A program made the translations under genes and the position numbers. From positions 1,550,001-1,614,000 of the forward strand of contig NZ_VFMQ01000001.1 in NCBI RefSeq assembly GCF_006715175.1: a stretch of DNA of 64,000 nucleotides, in the 5' to 3' direction. The notes beneath the pieces were generated by a model. The model was not told the origin of the DNA. It worked only from the letters and a program-made list of their open reading frames with translations, and did no database searches. Position 1 is the first letter of the stretch. Every line of letters begins with the position of its first letter. Of the stretch, positions 8,056 to 16,820 are shown in pieces. The DNA is from Curtobacterium citreum. Its GTDB lineage: Bacteria > Actinomycetota > Actinomycetes > Actinomycetales > Microbacteriaceae.

Positions 8056-9596
8056 GCGGCCGGACCCGCGGTCAGGGTGACTGTGACGGTCTTCGCGGCG
8101 CCCGTGGCGTCGGTGTAGCCGACCGTCACCTCGTCACCCACCGAGTGGGCGCGGATCGCCGCCGTGAGGGCGTCGCTCGAGGTGACCGCGGAGCCGTCCA
8201 GGCTCGTGATCGTGTCGCCCTCGGTCAGCCCGGCCAGGGCGGCGCCCGAGTTCGCGACCGTCCCGGCGACCGCGACGCCGCCGCTCGTGGCGGTTCCGCT
8301 CACCTCGACCCCGAGGAACGCCGGCAGGCCGATCGTGATCGTGTCCGACGCGTGCCCGGCGAGGATCTCGTCCGCGATGGACTTCGCCGTCGCGATCGGG
8401 ATGGCGTAGCCCGTGACGTCCGCCGACCCCGAGGACGCGGCGGTCGCCATGCCGACGACCTCGCCCTCGCTGTCGAGCACCGGGCCGCCGGAGTCACCCG
8501 ACACGATGTCCGCGGCGACCTGCAGGAGCCCCTGCAGCGACTCGGTCCCGGTGCCGGATTCGCTCTGCACCTGGATGTCCTGGTCGGTCGCGGTCACGGT
8601 GCCCTGGGCGGACACCAGGTCGCCCGTGCCGCCGGCGTTGCCGACGTCGGTGATCGCGTCGCCGGTCTTCGCGCCGCCGTCGTCGTCCAGCGTGACCGTG
8701 GAGAGCCCGGAGGCGTCCTTGAGCCTGAGGACGGCGACATCGTGCGTGGCGTCGGTGCCGACGACCTCGGCGTCGTACTGCTTGCCGGTCGTCTCGTCCG
8801 TCACGGTGATGCTCGTCGCGCCCTGCACGACGTGGTTGTTCGTCAGGATCGTCCCGTCCGAGGTCAGGATCATCCCGGTGCCGGCGGCCTGCGACGACGC
8901 GTCGTAGTTGAGGACCGTGTCGATCGTGACGACGCCCTTCTTCTGCGCGGCGGTCGCGGCGGTGGCGGCCGACTCGGTCGCCGTGCCGGAACCGGTGCCC
9001 GTCCCACCCGTGCCGCTGCCGCCGGTCCCGCTGCCGTCGCCGTACCCGGGGACGGTGAAGCCGTTCGTCCCGGACCCGCCCGTGCCCGTGCCGGAGCCGG
9101 TGTCGGGCAGGGTGCCCTGCGTCTGGCTCGACGTCGTCGTGGTGTGCTGCGTGGACAGGCCGAGTGCCGTGCCGCCCGCGGCGCCGAGGATCGCGAGCGC
9201 CGCGACGCCGGAGCCGATCACCAGGCCGAGCCGACGGGGCTTGCCGTTCTTCCCGGTGGTGTGCGCCCAGCCACCGGCGTGCGCCCAGCCGCCGGCGTGG
9301 TCCGCGGCGGCGGCGGCACCGGCCCAGTGCTGCTGGCCGTGCGCACCGGCGGGGTTGCCGAGCGACGCCCCGCCGAGGAGCGCCGCGGAGCCGACGAGGT
9401 ACGGGCCGCGTCCGTCCTGCGTGTAGGCGTAGGGGCCCGAGCCGTCGGCGCCGTACAGGTAGGGGCCGCTGCCGTCGAACGCGTACGCCGGGCGGAGCGT
9501 GGTGCGGTCGGCGTGCGGCGCCTCCCACTCGGTCCGCGGTGCCTGCTGCGCGTCGTGCTCGTCGTCGGCCGCTGCGGGGTTCGGGGTCTCGTTCAT
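8052..9596 (-). CDS. Membrane-anchored trypsin-like serine protease with PDZ domain (HtrA/DegP family)
   Basis: The 514-residue protein has a cytoplasmic N-terminus, one membrane span (GLVIGSGVAALAILGAAGG, residues about 119 to 140), a Thr/Gly/Ser linker, a chymotrypsin-fold protease and a C-terminal PDZ domain (about 415 to 510). The catalytic triad is visible: His in NNHVVQG, Asp in THDVAVLRL and Ser in SGDSGGPV. Such proteases degrade or hold misfolded proteins outside the membrane. The N-terminus carries three exact 10-residue steps of D-G-x-G-P-Y (starting at residues 41, 51 and 61), unusual for the family. ATG at 9596 has GGAGAG upstream; a longer frame lacks support. Confidence 0.9.
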   Translation of the reverse strand: MNETPNPAAADDEHDAQQAPRTEWEAPHADRTTLRPAYAFDGSGPYLYGADGSGPYAYTQDGRGPYLVGSAALLGGASLGNPAGAHGQQHWAGAAAAADHAGGWAHAGGWAHTTGKNGKPRRLGLVIGSGVAALAILGAAGGTALGLSTQHTTTTSSQTQGTLPDTGSGTGTGGSGTNGFTVPGYGDGSGTGGSGTGGTGTGSGTATESAATAATAAQKKGVVTIDTVLNYDASSQAAGTGMILTSDGTILTNNHVVQGATSITVTDETTGKQYDAEVVGTDATHDVAVLRLKDASGLSTVTLDDDGGAKTGDAITDVGNAGGTGDLVSAQGTVTATDQDIQVQSESGTGTESLQGLLQVAADIVSGDSGGPVLDSEGEVVGMATAASSGSADVTGYAIPIATAKSIADEILAGHASDTITIGLPAFLGVEVSGTATSGGVAVAGTVANSGAALAGLTEGDTITSLDGSAVTSSDALTAAIRAHSVGDEVTVGYTDATGAAKTVTVTLTAGPAA

Positions 9597-9734
9597 CGGT
9601 GCTCTCCGGTCGTCCTCGGCGCCCTGGTCGAGCGTCGTGGGACCCAGTACAGGCGCCGAACCCATGACGAGCCTATGAACGAACCCGGTGGCTGCTCCGG
9701 GGTTCCTCGGGGGCCGCCGAGCAGGGCACGCGCA

Positions 9735-9740
9735 TAGGCT
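9735..9740 (+). promoter_or_regulatory. Putative -10 box for the FecCD permease operon
   Basis: TAGGCT lies 13 nt before the ATG at 9754, giving a very short leader. A partial resemblance to a DtxR/IdeR iron box around it is too weak to call. Confidence 0.38.
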
Positions 9741-9753
9741 TGCACCACTGCCC

Positions 9754-10827
9754 ATGCACGCGTCCGCTCCCCGCCCCCGTCCCCGCCTCCGCCGCGCTCC
9801 GCTCCTCCGGCCACGGCCAGAGCCGGTGTCCCGCGGACGACTCGTCGGCGCCGCGGTGACCGCAGTGGTCGTGCTCGCCGTCGCGGTGGCGCTCTCGGTG
9901 GCCTTCGGCTCGCGGCCGATCCCGCTCGGCACCGTCCTCGGCACGGTCCTGCACCCGGGACGGCAGGACGAGATCGGGCTCATCGTCCTCGGCAACCGCG
10001 TGCCCCGCACCGTCGTCGGACTGCTCGCCGGCACCGCCCTCGGGGGCGCCGGTGCCGTCATGCAGGGCGTGACACGGAACCCCTTGGCCGACCCGAGCGT
10101 CCTCGGCATCAACGCCGGCGCGGCCCTCGCGGTGGTGGTGGGCATCGCCGTGTTCGGCATCAGCGGCACCGCCGCGTACCTGCCCTTCGCGTTCGTCGGC
10201 GCCGGCCTCGCCGCGCTCCTGGTCTACGGGGTCGCCGCGCTCGCCCGCCGCGGCCTCTCCCCGGTCGGGCTCGCGCTCGCCGGGGCCGTCGTGGCCGCCG
10301 CCCTGTCGTCGATCACCACGGCGGTCCTGGTGACGAGCCAGAGCCTGCTCGACCAGCTGCGGTTCTGGCAGGTCGGGGCGCTCGCCGGCAAGGACCTCGG
10401 CACGGCCGCAGTGATCGCCGTGCCGGTGCTCGTCGGGCTCGTCGTCGCCGCCGGACTCGGCCGTTCCCTGAACACCCTCGCGCTCGGTGACGAGCTCGCG
10501 GCGTCGCTCGGGCAGCGGGTCGTCCTCGTGCGGGTCGTCGGCGGTGTCGTCACGGTCCTGCTCGCCGGGTCGGCCGTCGCCGCCGCCGGGCCGATCGCCT
10601 TCGTCGGCCTGGCCGTGCCGCACGCCGTCCGCCGACTGAGCGGACCCGACCAACGCTGGACGATCCTCCTGTCCGCCCTCGTCGCGCCCGCGCTCCTGCT
10701 CGTCGCCGACGTCGTCGGCCGGGTCGTCGCGTACCCGGGGGAGCTGCAGGTCGGCATCGTGACCGCGCTCATCGGCGCGCCGGTGTTCATCTGGCTCGTC
10801 CGTTCACGCGTGGTGACCGGCCTGTGA
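9754..10827 (+). CDS. FecCD-family siderophore/heme ABC transporter permease
   Basis: The 357-residue integral membrane protein has about nine to ten hydrophobic segments after a basic N-terminus. It carries the FecCD hallmarks R-x-P-R near residue 85 (VLGNRVPRTVVGLLAGTAL), G-A-V-M-Q-G-V-T-R-N-P-L-A-D-P-x-x-L-G, and the late GPIAFVGLAVPHAVR coupling region that contacts the ATPase. ATG 9754 was chosen because a longer frame would overlap the promoter. It overlaps the next permease by GTGA, so the two should form the heterodimeric channel. No binding protein or ATPase is adjacent. Confidence 0.92.
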   Translation: MHASAPRPRPRLRRAPLLRPRPEPVSRGRLVGAAVTAVVVLAVAVALSVAFGSRPIPLGTVLGTVLHPGRQDEIGLIVLGNRVPRTVVGLLAGTALGGAGAVMQGVTRNPLADPSVLGINAGAALAVVVGIAVFGISGTAAYLPFAFVGAGLAALLVYGVAALARRGLSPVGLALAGAVVAAALSSITTAVLVTSQSLLDQLRFWQVGALAGKDLGTAAVIAVPVLVGLVVAAGLGRSLNTLALGDELAASLGQRVVLVRVVGGVVTVLLAGSAVAAAGPIAFVGLAVPHAVRRLSGPDQRWTILLSALVAPALLLVADVVGRVVAYPGELQVGIVTALIGAPVFIWLVRSRVVTGL

Positions 10828-11804
10828 GCGCCGTCCGCCGCGAGGTCACCGTCCTCGGCGCCGTCCTCCTGGTCCTCGTCGCCCTGGTGACCGTCGGGCT
10901 CGGCGTCGGGGAGATCCCGCTGTCGCCGCTGCAGGTGGGCGCCGCGCTCGTCGGGCGCGGCGACACGGTCTCCGACTTCGTGATCGGGCAGCTCCGCGGT
11001 CCGCGGGTCGCCGGCGCCGTGCTCGTCGGGGCGGCCCTCGGGGTCGCCGGCGGCATCGTGCAGAGCGTGGTCCGGAACCCGATCGCGAGCCCGGACGTGA
11101 TCGGCATCACGTCCGGGGCGAGCGCGGCCGGGCTCACCGCGATCGTGCTGTTCGGCGCGAGCGGCGGGACGCTGTTCGCCGTCGTGGTCGTCGGGGCCGT
11201 GCTCGTGTCGATCGTGATCGCGGCGCTGTCCTGGCGGCGGGGGATCACCGGCAACCGGGTCGTGCTGGTCGGCATCGGGGTCGCCGCGATCTGCCTGAGC
11301 ATCACTGGGTGGATGCTCACCTCGGGGAGCGTGCAGCAGGCGGGCACGGCGCTCCTGTGGTTGTCCGGCAGCCTGAACGCCGTCGACCGCGGGCTCGTCG
11401 GGATCCTCGGCGTCGCGGTCGTCGTGCTGCTCGCGGCCGCCCTCGTGCAGTCGCGCCGGCTGACGGTCCTCGCCCTCGGGGACGAGGTCGCGGCCGCGCT
11501 CGGACTCCGACCCGACCGCGCGAAGGTGCTCCTGCTCCTGACCGCGGTGTGCCTGACCGCGGGGGCCGTGGCGACCGCGGGGCCGGTGGCGTTCGTGGCG
11601 CTCATGGCGGCGCCGATCGCCCGACGACTGGTCGGCAACGGGCGGGTCGCGCTCGGGGTCACCGCGGCGGTCGGTGCGGCGATCACGCTCGCGAGCGACC
11701 TCGTCGCGCAGTTCGCGATCCCGGGGAACGCGCTGCCGGTCGGCGTCGTCACCGGGGTCGTCGGCGCGCCGTACCTGCTCTGGCTGCTGGCACGCGGGCG
11801 CTGA
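10824..11804 (+). CDS. FecCD-family siderophore/heme ABC transporter permease (second subunit)
   Basis: The 326-residue partner of the preceding permease has eight or more hydrophobic segments. FecCD motifs are QLRGPRVAGAVLVGAALGVA and GGIVQSVVRNPIASPDVIG at residues about 52 to 95, ALGDEVAAALGLRPDRAK near 220 and GPVAFVALMAAPIARRLVG near 255. The GTG start overlaps the upstream stop by four bases. Gene order and motifs correspond to FepD/FepG-type pairs for ferric siderophores. The substrate cannot be deduced and the missing ATPase and lipoprotein must be encoded elsewhere. About 220 nt of non-coding sequence follow, in which I see no clear terminator. Confidence 0.92.
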   Translation: MSAVRREVTVLGAVLLVLVALVTVGLGVGEIPLSPLQVGAALVGRGDTVSDFVIGQLRGPRVAGAVLVGAALGVAGGIVQSVVRNPIASPDVIGITSGASAAGLTAIVLFGASGGTLFAVVVVGAVLVSIVIAALSWRRGITGNRVVLVGIGVAAICLSITGWMLTSGSVQQAGTALLWLSGSLNAVDRGLVGILGVAVVVLLAAALVQSRRLTVLALGDEVAAALGLRPDRAKVLLLLTAVCLTAGAVATAGPVAFVALMAAPIARRLVGNGRVALGVTAAVGAAITLASDLVAQFAIPGNALPVGVVTGVVGAPYLLWLLARGR

Positions 11805-12027
11805 CGGAGCCGGGCGCGGGCGCGCGTTGCTGCGTCGATCCCGCGAGGTCCGCAGCGGCGTCGCGCAACGTCCTGGCGGCTTCCCGCACGACACCCCTTC
11901 GACCCCCCGTCCGAGGGTCCCCGCGAGCCGACCGTCGGCCGTACGGTCGTCGCGACCGCACGGGCTCCCCGACAGCTCCCGACCCGACGGGCCGCTGGTC
12001 CACGTGCACCGAAGGACGACGACCGAC

Positions 12028-14493
12028 ATGACCGAACACCGAGGCGCCGCCCCCGCGCGACGCCGGCAGTGGGGTTCCGAGCGGCGGACCCAGCCGCTCG
12101 ACACCCTGCACGCGCGACCCAGCGACCGGAAGCTCGTCTCCGGCCGGGTCGCCATCATCCTGACCATCGCCTTCTGGGTCGCCTACGTGGTGTACACCGT
12201 GATCCGGCAGTTCCTCGACTACGGCACGGAGAGCTTCCGCTTCACGACCGAGGCGCTGTCGTACCTGGTGGTCGTCACGTTCCTGACGTTCTCGGCGCTC
12301 ATGCACCTGGTCGCCCGCCAGGGTGCCCTCGAGCGCTTCGCGACCCACGTCCGCGTGCCCCGCGCCGAGCTCGACCGCCACTTCGCGACCGGTCACACCG
12401 CACCGATGACCGTCCTCGTGCCGAGCTACGCCGAGGAACCCGACGTCGTCGCGACGACGCTCTGGTCGGCCGCGCTGCAGGAGTACCCCGCGCTCCGCAT
12501 CGTCCTGCTCGTCGACGACGCCCCGTTCCCGACCGACCCGGAGACCGCCGCCAAGCTCGACCGCACCCGGGCCGTCGCCACGTCGATCCAGCAGCAGCTC
12601 GCCGCACCGTCCCGTCGGTTCCAGGAGGCCCTGTTCGCGGCCGAGGTCGAGGCGTCCCGGACCCCGTGCGCGAGCGTCGAGACCCTGCGCGCCCTCGTCG
12701 AGCACCACCGCTGGGCGGACGCCTGGCTCCGGCGGCACGCCCGCGAGCACGAGGTCGTCGACCACGTCGACCACTTCTTCCACGACCAGGTGCTCACCGG
12801 GCTCGCCGACGACCTCCGGCTGACCGCCGAGGCGCTCGGGGCCGCGGTCGACAGCGCCGTCGCCGGCGGGACCACGGTCACCGAGGTCACGTCCGAGCGC
12901 GTGCTCGAGCTGCACCGCCGCCTCGCGTGGACCTTCACCGCCGAGGTGACGACGTTCGAGCGGAAGCGCTACGCGAACCTGTCGCACGAGGCGAACAAGG
13001 CGATGAACCTCAACGCCTACATCGGGCTGCTCGGCGGGGCCTACGTCGCCGACGAGACCGCGTCCGGCACCGTGCTCCGTCCGGTCGCCGACGAGTCCGC
13101 CGCGGACCTCGTCCTCCCCGCGTCCGACTACCTGCTCACCCTCGACGCCGACTCGGTCCTGCTCCGCGACTACTGCCTCCGGCTCGTGTACTTCCTCGAG
13201 CAGCCCGAGAACGAGCGCGTCGCGGTGACGCAGACGCCGTACTCGTCCTTCCGGGGCGCGGCGACCCGCATCGAGCGGCTGGCGGGCGCGACGACCGACA
13301 TCCAGCACATCCTGCACCAGGGCATGTCCCGGTACGCCGCGACCTTCTGGGTCGGCGCGAACGCCGTGATCCGGACGCGGGCGCTGCGGGACATCGAGGA
13401 GGTCGAGACCGTCGGCGGCTTCGAGGTCCGCCGGTTCGTCCAGGACCGCACGGTGATCGAGGACACCGAGTCGAGCGTCGACCTCGGCATGCACGGCTGG
13501 ACGCTCGTGAACTACCCCGAGCGGCTGTCGTACAGTGCGACGCCGCCGGACTTCGGGTCGCTCGTCGTCCAACGCCGCCGCTGGGCGAACGGCGGACTCC
13601 TCATCCTGCCGAAGTACATCCGGCAGGTCCGCGAGCGCCGCGCCCGGGGCGAACGGGTCGGCGTCGTCGAGATGGCACTCCGCGTGAACTACATGGCGTC
13701 GATCGCCTGGGCGTCGTTCGGGCTGATCTTCCTGCTCGCCTACCCGTACGACTCGCGCCTGCTCAGCCCGATGGTCCTGCTCGCCGCGCTGCCGTACTTC
13801 TGGATGCTCGGCAGCGACCTGCGGTACTGCGGCTACAAGCGCTCGGACGTATTCCGGATCTACGGCTTCAACCTCGTGCTCATGCCGGTGAACGTCGCCG
13901 GGGTGCTCAAGAGCGTCCAGCAGATGCTCACGGCGAAGAAGATCCCGTTCGCCCGCACGCCGAAGGTCCGCGACCGGACAGCGGCCCCGGCGCTCTACGT
14001 CCTCGCCCCGTACGCGATGGTGCTGTTCTCGGTGTTCACGTTCGCCCGCGACGCCCAGGCGCACAACTGGGGCAACGCGGCCTTCGCGGTGTTCAACGCG
14101 GTCCTCGCCTCGTACGCGATCGTCGCGTACATCGGTGTGTGGAACTCGGTCGTCGACGTCTGGATGTGGGCGACGGCGTGGATGTACTACGACCCGGAGG
14201 CGCGGCGCTCCCGTCGCGAGGCCCGGAAGGCCGCACGGAGCGAGCGGCGCCGGGCGCGCCGCGGGCTCGTGCCGGAGCCGGTGGTCGTGACCGAGGACTG
14301 GCGCGCGGTGCTGTACTTCGGTGACCGCGGCCGGACCCTGACCGAGCAGCACGTCGTCTCGACGGGCCCGCAGGCGGTCCGGTCGCCGCACACCGCGACG
14401 CCGGACAGTCGCCGGGCGGCCCGCGCCGCCGAGCAGGGCCCGGCCCGCGCCGATCAGGGCACCGCCCGCGCCGACGAGCGGAGCGCCGCCTGA
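12028..14493 (+). CDS. Processive family-2 glycosyltransferase (cellulose/chitin-synthase-like)
   Basis: This 821-residue membrane protein should polymerise a beta-linked exopolysaccharide from a UDP-sugar. N-terminal membrane spans (about 39 to 95) precede a GT2 domain with the expected motif series: nucleotide-binding VPSYAEEPD near 133, D-x-D as LDADSVLL near 373, an acidic IEDTESS near 477 and the processive Q-x-x-R-W motif as QRRRWANGG near 515. A cluster of further membrane helices follows (about 550 to 715), then a basic tail. A long insertion between the first Asp motif and D-x-D (about 170 to 330) is unusual. It shares TGATG with the next gene, so synthase and secreted glycosidase are co-translated. 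Confidence 0.88.
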   Translation: MTEHRGAAPARRRQWGSERRTQPLDTLHARPSDRKLVSGRVAIILTIAFWVAYVVYTVIRQFLDYGTESFRFTTEALSYLVVVTFLTFSALMHLVARQGALERFATHVRVPRAELDRHFATGHTAPMTVLVPSYAEEPDVVATTLWSAALQEYPALRIVLLVDDAPFPTDPETAAKLDRTRAVATSIQQQLAAPSRRFQEALFAAEVEASRTPCASVETLRALVEHHRWADAWLRRHAREHEVVDHVDHFFHDQVLTGLADDLRLTAEALGAAVDSAVAGGTTVTEVTSERVLELHRRLAWTFTAEVTTFERKRYANLSHEANKAMNLNAYIGLLGGAYVADETASGTVLRPVADESAADLVLPASDYLLTLDADSVLLRDYCLRLVYFLEQPENERVAVTQTPYSSFRGAATRIERLAGATTDIQHILHQGMSRYAATFWVGANAVIRTRALRDIEEVETVGGFEVRRFVQDRTVIEDTESSVDLGMHGWTLVNYPERLSYSATPPDFGSLVVQRRRWANGGLLILPKYIRQVRERRARGERVGVVEMALRVNYMASIAWASFGLIFLLAYPYDSRLLSPMVLLAALPYFWMLGSDLRYCGYKRSDVFRIYGFNLVLMPVNVAGVLKSVQQMLTAKKIPFARTPKVRDRTAAPALYVLAPYAMVLFSVFTFARDAQAHNWGNAAFAVFNAVLASYAIVAYIGVWNSVVDVWMWATAWMYYDPEARRSRREARKAARSERRRARRGLVPEPVVVTEDWRAVLYFGDRGRTLTEQHVVSTGPQAVRSPHTATPDSRRAARAAEQGPARADQGTARADERSAA

Positions 14494-16142
14494 TGGCCGC
14501 GCGTCGCCTGTCGCCGCTCCGCGTCGCCGTCGCGGTCCTGGCCGTCGTCGCCGTCGGTGCCGGTGGGTACGTCGGTTTCGACCGCTGGCAGTCCGCCCAC
14601 GCCGCCGAGTCCGAGAAGCCGTGGTTCGCGGCCTACACCGACGTGACGGTCACGCCGACCTTCGCGTTCGAGGACGTCAAGTCCGCCCGAGGCCGAGACG
14701 TCATGCTGTCCTTCGTGGTCGCCGACCACGACGCCGCCTGCACGCCGACCTGGGGTTCCGCGTACACGCTGGACGGCGCCGCGGACACGCTCGACCTCGA
14801 CCGCCGGATCGCCCGGCTCGAGCAGCAGGACGGCGAGGTCGGCGTCTCGTTCGGCGGTCTCGCGAACGACGAGCTCGCGACGACCTGCACCGACCCGAAG
14901 GACCTCGTCGCCGCGTACGCGTCGGTGGTGCAGCGGTACGACGTCAGCACCGTCGACTTCGACGTCGAGGGCGACGACCTGACGAACCGCGCCGGGGGTG
15001 AGCGCCGGGCGGCCGCGGTCGCCGAGCTCCAGCAGGCACGCCGGGCGGCGGGGCACCCCCTCGCCGTGTGGCTGACCCTGCCGGCGGCGCCGTCCGGGCT
15101 GACCACGGACGGCACGACGGCGGTGTCGCAGTTCCTGGCGGCCGGCGTCGACCTGGCCGGTGTCAACGCGATGACGATGGACTTCGGCGAGGGGAAGGGG
15201 TCGAGCCAGAGCATGTACTCGGCCTCGGTGCAGACCCTGCAGGAGGTCCACCGGCAGCTCGGGGTCCTGTACGACCGTGCCGGCACGCCCCTCGGTGACG
15301 CGACGCTCTGGCGGAAGGTCGGCGCGACGCCGATGATCGGTCAGAACGACGTCCGTGACGAGGTCTTCGGGCTCGCCGACGCGCGGAAGCTCAACGCCTG
15401 GGCACGCGACCAGGGGCTCGGCCGGATGTCCATGTGGTCGCTCAACCGCGACACCACGTGCGGGACGAACTACGTCAACCTGTCGACCGTGTCGAACTCG
15501 TGCTCCGGGGTCGACCAGGGCGGCCAGCTCTTCGCGGACGTGCTCGGCAAGGGCTTCGGTGGTCGCATCACCGCGGCGGCCGGCGACGTGACGACGGCCG
15601 AGCCGAGCGCCACCGAGCAGCCGACGGACGACCCCTCGACGAGCCCGTACCCGGTGTGGAGCGCGGACGCCGCCTACCTCGAGGGCACGAAGATCGTCTG
15701 GCACCACAACGTCTACGAGGCGAAGTGGTGGACCTCCGGCGACCTGCCCGACGACCCGGTGCTGAGCGCGTACGAGACGCCGTGGCGACTCGTGGGCCCG
15801 GTGCTGCCGGGGGAGCGCCCGGTGCAGCCGCTGACGCTCCCGGTGGGGACCTTCCCAGCCTGGTCGGGCGAGGCGGTCCACGACACCGGCGACCGGGTCC
15901 TGTTCCACGGCGTGCCGTACCAGGCGAAGTGGTGGAACACGGGCGACAGCCCCGAGGCGTCGACGAGCGACCCCGACGGGTCGCCCTGGGTGCGGCTCAA
16001 GGACGCGGAGATCGAGCGGATCCTCGCGGACCAGCGGGCCGGGAAGTCGATCCCGTCGTCGGCCGCCACCGGCGCGCCGTCCGTACCGGCATCCGCTGCG
16101 CCGACGGGGTCACCGACCGCGTCGCCGTCCGTCGGGCGGTGA
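14493..16142 (+). CDS. Secreted GH18-like glycoside hydrolase with two chitin-binding-type modules
   Basis: An uncleaved anchor or signal peptide (residues about 8 to 30) is followed by a GH18-type barrel (about 45 to 370). The S-x-G-G strand is VSFGGLAND and the catalytic strand STVDFDVEG matches D-x-x-D-x-D-x-E with the first Asp replaced by Ser; the acid/base Glu is present. Two CBM5/12-like modules follow, each with W-S and a Y-x-A-K-W-W-x-x-G-D core (VYEAKWWTSGD near 410, PYQAKWWNTGD near 475). A Ser/Pro/Ala tail ends the protein (549 residues). Coupling to the upstream GT2 synthase suggests it trims or releases the polymer made there rather than feeding on external chitin. Confidence 0.85.
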   Translation: MAARRLSPLRVAVAVLAVVAVGAGGYVGFDRWQSAHAAESEKPWFAAYTDVTVTPTFAFEDVKSARGRDVMLSFVVADHDAACTPTWGSAYTLDGAADTLDLDRRIARLEQQDGEVGVSFGGLANDELATTCTDPKDLVAAYASVVQRYDVSTVDFDVEGDDLTNRAGGERRAAAVAELQQARRAAGHPLAVWLTLPAAPSGLTTDGTTAVSQFLAAGVDLAGVNAMTMDFGEGKGSSQSMYSASVQTLQEVHRQLGVLYDRAGTPLGDATLWRKVGATPMIGQNDVRDEVFGLADARKLNAWARDQGLGRMSMWSLNRDTTCGTNYVNLSTVSNSCSGVDQGGQLFADVLGKGFGGRITAAAGDVTTAEPSATEQPTDDPSTSPYPVWSADAAYLEGTKIVWHHNVYEAKWWTSGDLPDDPVLSAYETPWRLVGPVLPGERPVQPLTLPVGTFPAWSGEAVHDTGDRVLFHGVPYQAKWWNTGDSPEASTSDPDGSPWVRLKDAEIERILADQRAGKSIPSSAATGAPSVPASAAPTGSPTASPSVGR

Positions 16143-16173
16143 CCGGGCAGTGACCGACTTCTGGCCGGTCGGC

Positions 16174-16215
16174 GGCCTGGAGGCACGGTGCCAGCTGGCA
16201 CCGTGCCTCCAGGCC
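16174..16215 (+). terminator. Perfect 19-bp hairpin after the GT2-GH18 operon
   Basis: Left arm GGCCTGGAGGCACGGTGCC, loop AGCT, and a fully complementary right arm. There is no T-tract. The stem shares the core GGAGGCnCGGTGCC with hairpins at 26124 and 31385. Confidence 0.8.
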
Positions 16216-16308
16216 GTCATCGGTGTGTTCCCGGTACGTTCGCTGTACGCGTGATCCCGACTTGTCCACGGCCCCGTTCGGGGCTGCCGGAGAGTCACCC
16301 GTTTCCGA

Positions 16309-16314
16309 TACGCT
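16309..16314 (+). promoter_or_regulatory. Putative -10 box for odhI-ftsR
   Basis: TACGCT inside CCGATACGCTGG, the same 12-mer as before the gene at 4235. It lies 26 nt before the ATG, and AGGAGGAGGT follows as ribosome site. Confidence 0.45.
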
Positions 16315-16340
16315 GGTGCGCCAAGAGGAGGAGGTCCACG

Positions 16341-16820
16341 ATGCCAGAGCCAGTGGTTCCGCAGCCGGACGGTCAGAAGACCCCGGAACAGCGGCTGGTC
16401 GACACCACCCTGACCTTCAGCATGGACATGGGGGCAGCACTCACCGCGGAGTCGGGGGTCTCGACCGAGGAACGCGACGCGATCAACGCGCTCCCGTCCG
16501 GATCGGCGCTCCTCGTCGTGCGCCGCGGTCCGAACGTGGGTGCGCGGTTCCTCCTCGACTCCGACGTCACGACGGCCGGGCGCCACCCGGACGCCGACAT
16601 CTTCCTCGACGACGTGACGGTCTCGCGCAAGCACGCCGAGTTCCTGCGGCACGGGACGGCCTTCAGCGTCAAGGACAACGGGTCGCTCAACGGCACGTAC
16701 TTCGACGGCGTCCGCATCGACGAAGCGCTGCTCACCGACGGGTCCGAGGTCCAGGTCGGCAAGTTCCGCCTCACCTTCTACGCCTCCCGGGTCGACCTGG
16801 CGCGCCTGGCGAACGCGTAG
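16341..16820 (+). CDS. odhI: FHA-domain regulator OdhI/GarA
   Basis: This 159-residue protein is the actinobacterial switch that, when unphosphorylated, binds and inhibits the E1 subunit of 2-oxoglutarate dehydrogenase. The N-terminal tail holds VDTTLTF, the counterpart of the E-T-T-S motif phosphorylated by PknB/PknG-type kinases. The FHA domain (about 55 to 150) has SGSALLVVRRGPNVGARFLL, TAGRHPD, VSRKHAEF and GSLNGTY, including the phosphothreonine-binding Arg, Ser and Asn. A strong AGGAGGAGGT precedes the ATG. A PASTA-type Ser/Thr kinase encoded at 31615 could act on it. It is joined to ftsR, the same order as Rv1827-Rv1828. Confidence 0.94.
   Translation: MPEPVVPQPDGQKTPEQRLVDTTLTFSMDMGAALTAESGVSTEERDAINALPSGSALLVVRRGPNVGARFLLDSDVTTAGRHPDADIFLDDVTVSRKHAEFLRHGTAFSVKDNGSLNGTYFDGVRIDEALLTDGSEVQVGKFRLTFYASRVDLARLANA

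Noticed and set aside
9725..9754. DtxR/IdeR iron box before the FecCD permeases
   Set aside because: Only one half (ATAGGCTTGCA) vaguely fits the palindrome and the other half is missing.
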